NCBI GenBank assembly: GCA_016219235.1
Contig: JACRBO010000402.1
Location: 1 to 17,241, forward strand
DNA length: 17,241 nt
Direction of reading: 5' to 3'
From: Chloroflexota bacterium
GTDB lineage: Bacteria > Chloroflexota > Anaerolineae > Fen-1058
The position numbers and the translations under genes are program-made. Below are positions 12,919-17,241 of this stretch, piece by piece. Each line of letters opens with the position of its first letter. The first letter of the stretch is position 1. The notes beneath the pieces are model-generated. The model saw only the letters and a program-made list of their open reading frames with translations, was not told the DNA's origin and did not search any database.

Positions 12919-15663
12919 TTAAGCGAGTACCTTCTTCGTCTCAAGTTCCTTCAAACCGGCCAGCACCTTCTCCGGTCGCGCCGGCAGGTGCGTGATGCGG
13001 ACGCCGGTCGCGTTGTAGATGGCGTTGACAACGGCGACGTGCGGCGAGGTCAGCGGCAGTTCACCGACACCCGCGGCGCCGTGCGGACCCTGCTCACGGG
13101 CATTCTCGAAGTAGATGATGTTCATCTTGTCGGGGATGTCCTTGGCGTACGGGATACCCGCACCCAACATCGTGCTGTGCTTCTCGATATCCTCGAAGTC
13201 CTCGGACAGCGCCAGGCCGATGCCCTGCGCGATGCCGCCGTACATCTGACCATCGACGACCAACTTGTTGTTGATCTTGCCGATGTCGGCCATCGCCGTG
13301 AAGCCCTCAACCGTGGTCTTGCCGGTCTTCGTGTTGACGCTGACTTCCGCCAGGAACAAGCCGTACATGTAAATCGTGAATGGCGAGCCTTGACCGTTGG
13401 CGTCGCAACCTGTGTTGATGTTTGCATTGCCCCACTTGCCGACGTACTTCAAGGGCAGATTCTCGGCCACCATTTCGTCGTAGGTGCGGAAGGTGCCATC
13501 CTTCTTCGTCAGAGCAGCGACCAGCTGGTCGCAACCGTTGACGATGGCATTGCCGATCACAACCTGGCTGCGGCTGCCGCCGGCCGGGCCACCCCAGGGA
13601 GTGCGGGCGGTGTCATTCAAAACCAGTGCGATCTGTTGGGGCTTGATCCCGATCTGACGAAGCGCTTCGTGCGCCGTGCCAACCACGCCCATGTCGGCGC
13701 CCTGACCATGATCATGCCAGGTGGTGTAGACTGTTACGCCGGTCTTGGTCAGTTCAATCCAGGCTTCGGCTGCATCCGGGGCATCCAGGCCGCAGCCATA
13801 AATGCCGAGGGTGATGCCGACGCCCTTCTTGTTCTCAGGCGTGGATTCGCGGGCGGCCTGCTCTTTGGCTTCCTTGTAGATCGGGCGGAGTTTCTCGAAC
13901 ATTTCGGGCAGGCTGTAGACTTCGGGATCCTGGCCGTTGGGAGTGGTGGAGCCGGGACGATAAGCGTTGAGATAGCGGAACTCCAACGGGTCCATCCCAA
14001 CCTTCTCGGCGAGTTCATCGACCAGGCTCTCCGACGCGAGGAACGCCTGCGGCGAACCATAAGCGCGGAAGGCTGAGCCCCAGGAGTGATTCGTGGCAAC
14101 GGTGCGGCCACGGCCACGGATGCTAGGAATGTTGTAACCCGCGCCGATGTACTGCACGCCGCGCAGGGTCAGCAGGTCGCCAAATTCGGAATACGGGCCG
14201 TGGTCGACGAGATAGTCATGTTCCATCGCCACGATCTTGCCGTTTTTGTCGGCGGCCAGCTTGATGTCGATCCAGAACGGCGAACGCTTGCCCGTGTATT
14301 GCATGAACTGTTGGTAATCGTATTCAAGGTAGACCGGACGCTGGGTTGCCACGCAGGCCACGCCGAGCAGCGCTTCCATCGTCGGGCTGAACTTGTAACC
14401 GAATGTGCCGCCAGCCGGGTTCTGGATCAGGCGCAGCTTCTCTGGCTCGACACCAATGCCTGGGGCAATCATGAGCTGATGCAGGACAACACCGATGCTC
14501 TTGGATTGAATCGTCAAGCGACCCTCTTCATCGTAGTAAGCGAAGCCCATGTCGCTCTCGATCGTCAAGTGCGGCTGGCGCTGCAGATAGAAGCTATCCT
14601 CGACGACGTAAGGCGCGGTCTCCATGATCGGCGCAGTGTCGGGGCCTTTCACGACCTTCTGTTCGTAATAGGCGTTGGGCGTGCCGGGGTGAATCTCGAT
14701 CGCGTCATCGGCCATGGCGGCGGGTGCGCTCATGTACGCGGGCAGCATTTCCAGTTCGACTTTGACCTTCTCGGCCGCGGCCTTCGCCTGCTCGATGGTG
14801 TCGGCGCACACGATCGCGATCGCGTCGCCGTACTGGAAGACCTTCGTATCGCACAGGATCGGGCGATCCCAACCGTCACCCTTGTTGGACGGGAACGTGA
14901 TCAGGCCGGTGATGCGATTCTTGCCCTTAACATCCTTGTGCGTTACGACCTTGACCACACCCGGCATCTTCTCGGCTTCGCTGGTATCGATCGAGAGGAT
15001 GTTGGCGTGCGAGACTTTGGCCTGCACCAGCGCCAGTTGCAGTGTCCCGGCCGGCATTTCCAGGCCCAGGTCCTGGCCGTACTTCAACGTGCCAGACACC
15101 TTCTGCTCGGCGGTCGGGCGCGGATAGTTCGTGCCCCAGATGCGGCCATCCTTCGGCATCTTGAAGAGGATGTCTTCGATCGGCTTCTCGCCACGCATCA
15201 CAGCGGCGGCTTCCATGATGGCGTCTACGATAGGCTTGTAGCCGGTGCAGCGGCAAGCATTGTGATGCTGTGTGAGCCAGGCGCGCACTTCTTCGCGCGT
15301 AGGGTTGGGGTGCTTGTCGAGCAGAGCTTTGGTCGAGACCACGAAGCCCGGCGTGCAGAAACCGCACTGCGCCGCGCCCAGGGCCGCCATCGCTGCCTGA
15401 ATGGGATGCAGGTTGCCGGGCTGGCCGATGCCTTCGACGGTAATGATCTTCGCGCCGTCGGCCACACGCTTGAGCGGCGTGATGCAGGCCAGCGTCAGCT
15501 TGCCGTCCACCATCACCGAGCACGCGCCGCAGTGCCCGTCGTTGCACGAGACCTTGGTGCCGGTCAGGTGCATCTGCTTGCGGATGACGTCCGCCAGCAT
15601 CGCTTCGGGATCGACGATGATCGTTCGATCTACACCATTGACGTTCAAGAATCGCTTTTGCAT
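12919..15663 (-). CDS. mop: Molybdenum-containing aldehyde oxidoreductase (Mop type)
   Basis: The protein (914 residues) closely matches the plan of the Desulfovibrio gigas aldehyde oxidoreductase (907 aa), which oxidises aldehydes to carboxylic acids in the xanthine oxidase family. The first [2Fe-2S] site is C40, C45, C48 and C60 and the second is C100, C103, C137 and C139, the same numbering as in D. gigas. The molybdopterin domains follow, with GGTFGYKFSPTMEAL, RAYGSPQAF and WHDHGQGADMG. The catalytic glutamate is E868 in GAAGVGELPL, equivalent to E869. There is no FAD domain, as in D. gigas. The ATG at 15663 has AAGGAG six bases upstream. It stands alone between a promoter module and a terminator, next to the accessory genes that probably mature it. 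CGATCG hexamers, common elsewhere, are missing from 12284-14558. Confidence 0.97.
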   Translation of the reverse strand: MQKRFLNVNGVDRTIIVDPEAMLADVIRKQMHLTGTKVSCNDGHCGACSVMVDGKLTLACITPLKRVADGAKIITVEGIGQPGNLHPIQAAMAALGAAQCGFCTPGFVVSTKALLDKHPNPTREEVRAWLTQHHNACRCTGYKPIVDAIMEAAAVMRGEKPIEDILFKMPKDGRIWGTNYPRPTAEQKVSGTLKYGQDLGLEMPAGTLQLALVQAKVSHANILSIDTSEAEKMPGVVKVVTHKDVKGKNRITGLITFPSNKGDGWDRPILCDTKVFQYGDAIAIVCADTIEQAKAAAEKVKVELEMLPAYMSAPAAMADDAIEIHPGTPNAYYEQKVVKGPDTAPIMETAPYVVEDSFYLQRQPHLTIESDMGFAYYDEEGRLTIQSKSIGVVLHQLMIAPGIGVEPEKLRLIQNPAGGTFGYKFSPTMEALLGVACVATQRPVYLEYDYQQFMQYTGKRSPFWIDIKLAADKNGKIVAMEHDYLVDHGPYSEFGDLLTLRGVQYIGAGYNIPSIRGRGRTVATNHSWGSAFRAYGSPQAFLASESLVDELAEKVGMDPLEFRYLNAYRPGSTTPNGQDPEVYSLPEMFEKLRPIYKEAKEQAARESTPENKKGVGITLGIYGCGLDAPDAAEAWIELTKTGVTVYTTWHDHGQGADMGVVGTAHEALRQIGIKPQQIALVLNDTARTPWGGPAGGSRSQVVIGNAIVNGCDQLVAALTKKDGTFRTYDEMVAENLPLKYVGKWGNANINTGCDANGQGSPFTIYMYGLFLAEVSVNTKTGKTTVEGFTAMADIGKINNKLVVDGQMYGGIAQGIGLALSEDFEDIEKHSTMLGAGIPYAKDIPDKMNIIYFENAREQGPHGAAGVGELPLTSPHVAVVNAIYNATGVRITHLPARPEKVLAGLKELETKKVLA

Positions 15664-15845
15664 CTCAGTCTCCTTAAGGTAGAGTGTGGGCTTTGAATTG
15701 GGTGTAACGACCTACAAACAACTCGAAGCGGCTCAACCGGGCGGCTCGCGCCAGGCTTGATGGATGAGTGGAACAATCGGAGGCGGTAGACAGCTCGATC
15801 GGGTGTTTCCCAAATTGCGCTATCCCGAATTGATATAACGACCAA

Positions 15846-15932
15846 AATCAGTGTAACACAATCGTTTGAAGGGCTAAACGCGCACTGTCATAACAACGAG
15901 ATGACAACTAGCATCTCACCGGGTGAATAGGC
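15846..15932 (-). promoter_or_regulatory. Promoter-like module B upstream of the molybdenum hydroxylase gene
   Basis: The elements and spacing are those of module A: palindrome TCACCCGGTGA on the minus strand (15916-15926), TAGTTGTCATC, TGACAG, 22 bases, then ATTGTGTTACACTGATT (15846-15862) with an extended -10 TGTTACACT. The 48-base left part is about 73% identical to module A and the 17-base -10 block differs at three positions. It lies about 187 bases before the mop ATG, giving mop a long leader in which I find no strong fold. Confidence 0.6.
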
Positions 15933-15977
15933 AACTGGCTTATTCTGCTCGCGGGGGAACTTGTTCGATGGGGGTGA

Positions 15978-16160
15978 TCAGCACTCGACGCCATCGCACA
16001 GGCGGTCACGCTGCTGCACGAGGAACTGGCGGCACTGCGCCCGACCGATCTGGAAAAGCGGTATCAGGCGGATGCAGCCGAGCAGATGGGGGTATCGCGC
16101 TCGACGTTGCCGCGCATCGTGGCCGACGTTATACACAAACTCATTGAAGCCAGGGGATAA
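15978..16160 (+). pseudogene. Truncated DUF134-type DNA-binding protein
   Basis: The plus-strand frame from 15978 to the TAA at 16158-16160 encodes a stretch including VTLLHEELAALRPTDLEKRY (in part) and AAEQMGVSRSTLPRIV. This follows the DUF134 helix-turn-helix pattern (VTL...ELEALRLaDLE..yQ..AAE.MGVSRsT..RI). A TGA at 15975-15977 stops the frame upstream, there is no ATG, GTG or TTG start, and the usual N-terminal basic and cysteine segment is absent in all frames. I therefore read it as the decayed 3' half of a gene. DUF134 genes often accompany Mo/Fe-cofactor (NifX/NifB-like) genes, which would fit the locus. Confidence 0.65.
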
Positions 16161-16274
16161 GCTTAGCCGTGCGGCGATCAGCTTAAGAACTGGCAAATGT
16201 GGGGTGCTCGGTCCGTTCGTCAAACGGGCCGTCGTATGGGGTGCCGGCTACAACCCGCCTTGCCTTACAAACAA

Positions 16275-16307
16275 CGCAGCACCGAACGATTTCCATTCGA
16301 TGCTGCG
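16275..16307 (-). terminator. Terminator of the methylenetetrahydrofolate reductase gene
   Basis: CGCAGCACCGAA (16275-16286) and TTCGATGCTGCG (16296-16307) form a 12-bp stem with one U-G wobble in the minus-strand transcript and a 9-base loop, followed by TTGTTTGT. It starts 24 bases past the stop at 16332. The rest of 16161-16331 holds nothing I can identify. Confidence 0.75.
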
Positions 16308-16331
16308 CTTATTCGCTACTTGCTGATTCGA

Positions 16332-17241
16332 TTAATTCGCTGACACCACCGGCGCGGCAACTGGCTCCAACTTCAGTTTCTTTTCTTTCGCCGGCTCCTT
16401 CGGCACGGGCGGCGGCTCTACAAAGCCTTCCGGCAGCAGGCCCGCCTCGCGGATGATGCGCGGCACGATCTCTTCCCAGCCCACGGCCATGATGTGCAGG
16501 CCGTTGACGCCCTGCTTCATCTTGATCTGCTCGATCAGTTCCAGCGCAATCTGCACGCCTTCTTCTTCCGCGCGATCGCCGGCCGCTTCCATGCGCTTCA
16601 GAATCGGCTCCGGCACGAAGACGCCCGGCACGGTATCGTTCATATACTTCGCCATCTTGAACGTCTTCAGCGGCGTGATGCCGATAAGGATGTAGACTTT
16701 ATCGAGAATGTTGCGCTTCGCCAGTTCGTTCAGCCAGATGTCCAGCCTGTCCGCATCGAACACCAGGTTGGTCTGGAAGAACTGCGCGCCCGCGTTGATC
16801 TTCTTGTGTTCGCGGATCGCCTGGAAACGCGGCTCGCTGGCATACGGGCTGGCCGCCGCGCCCAGGAACATCTTAGGCGGGAACTTCATCTCGCGGCCGT
16901 CCAGATACTTGCCCTCGTCGCGCATCCGCCGCAGAATCCACAGCATCTGGATCGAATCGATGTCGATCACGTCGAGGCGGCTCATCGGCGACGGCCCCAT
17001 GCGGGCATTATCGCCCGACAGGCACAGCATATTCTTGATGCCCAGCGCCGTCGCGCCCAGCACGTCCGATTGCAGGCCCACGCGGGTGCGGTCGCGCGCC
17101 GCGATCTGCATCACCGGCTCCGCGCCGTTCTGCAGCGCCATAATACTGCACGCCCAACTCGACATCCGCGCCGTCGCCGAGGGACTATCGGTGAAGTTGA
17201 TGGCCGCCACATACGGCTTGACTAGGTTGACGTTGGTGCAC
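16332..17241 (-). CDS. metF: Methylenetetrahydrofolate reductase, partial (N-terminus outside window)
   Basis: The frame is open to the right edge, giving about 302 residues of the C-terminal part. It contains the MTHFR barrel features AAINFTDSPSATARMSS, GIKNMLCLSGDNARMGPSP (flavin-contacting GD region), VIDIDSIQMLWILRRMRDEG, FFQTNLVFDADRLDIWL and VYILIGITPLKTFKMAKY. The enzyme reduces 5,10-methylene-H4-folate to 5-methyl-H4-folate with FAD and feeds methionine synthesis or the Wood-Ljungdahl methyl branch. The C-terminal tail (PPPVPKEPAKEKKLKLEP) is a charged, proline-rich extension beyond the barrel. A GTG at 17210 is internal, not the start, because the upstream residues (NVNLVKPYVAAINFTD) match the family. 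It has its own terminator. Whether it is metF of an acetogenic set depends on sequence outside the window. Confidence 0.93.
   Translation of the reverse strand, partial: CTNVNLVKPYVAAINFTDSPSATARMSSWACSIMALQNGAEPVMQIAARDRTRVGLQSDVLGATALGIKNMLCLSGDNARMGPSPMSRLDVIDIDSIQMLWILRRMRDEGKYLDGREMKFPPKMFLGAAASPYASEPRFQAIREHKKINAGAQFFQTNLVFDADRLDIWLNELAKRNILDKVYILIGITPLKTFKMAKYMNDTVPGVFVPEPILKRMEAAGDRAEEEGVQIALELIEQIKMKQGVNGLHIMAVGWEEIVPRIIREAGLLPEGFVEPPPVPKEPAKEKKLKLEPVAAPVVSAN

Noticed and set aside
14086..15696. Plus-strand 536-codon open frame opposite mop, and 344 codons at 8937-9971
   Set aside because: Both lie antisense to strongly supported genes with complete motif sets, have no family-like motifs and no ribosome binding site; they are shadows of GC-rich codon use.

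Overview
The window looks like chromosomal DNA of a GC-rich anaerobic or facultative bacterium. Gene content (a Desulfovibrio-type molybdenum aldehyde oxidoreductase, an acetogen-type methylenetetrahydrofolate reductase, heterodisulfide-reductase-like electron-transfer modules, a YqeC-MocA fusion) would fit Chloroflexota/Anaerolineae or a deep-branching anaerobe, but no phylogenetic marker is present, so this is inference. Every complete protein gene I accept is on the minus strand; the plus strand carries only a gene end at the left edge and a decayed DUF134-type fragment.

Layout in the direction of transcription (right to left): a partial methylene-H4F reductase with its terminator (17241-16275); a DUF134 remnant on the plus strand (15978-16160); a full-length molybdenum hydroxylase (15663-12919) with its own promoter region and a perfect terminator hairpin; a small DUF1097-type membrane protein (12448-11963); a DUF364/DUF4213-type protein (11714-10983); an HbpS/GlcG-like protein (10750-10334); then a compact gene train of an FAD/iron-sulfur dicluster oxidoreductase, a 64-aa four-cysteine redox protein, a SAM methyltransferase, a C-GCAxxG-C-C protein, a radical SAM protein, a PaaK-like AMP-forming CoA ligase, a YqeC-MocA fusion and a PadR regulator (10256-1718). 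Four junctions in this train are ATGA overlaps. A separate gene of a DUF6976-like type (1477-239) ends in a strong hairpin.

The train matches, gene for gene and in the same order, a locus I recall from Desulfovibrio (DVU_1551 to DVU_1559), where the last gene is the aldehyde oxidoreductase Mop. The likely common theme is making, inserting or serving the molybdenum cofactor of Mop: MocA would cytidylate the cofactor, YqeC belongs to selenium-dependent molybdenum hydroxylase maturation, and the flavin/iron-sulfur protein plus the small redox protein would handle electrons, since Mop here has no FAD subunit. The radical SAM protein, methyltransferase, CoA ligase and C-GCAxxG-C-C protein have no established role.

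The most striking non-coding signal is an 87-bp promoter-like module present twice with identical internal spacing, once upstream of mop and once upstream of the DUF1097 gene; a weaker third copy lies before the DUF364 gene. Other non-coding structure: short degenerate heptanucleotide repeats and one palindromic interspersed repeat occupy the few gaps of the gene train (one lies inside a coding region), and the hexamer CGATCG is strongly over-represented (about 47 copies by eye) but absent from a 2.3-kb stretch covering most of mop. Gene-free stretches over 300 bases are 12449-12918 (structured leader, promoter module A, mop terminator) and 15664-15977 (long mop leader and promoter module B). 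The shorter gap 10751-10982 shows nothing I can support beyond the ribosome binding site of the HbpS-like gene.
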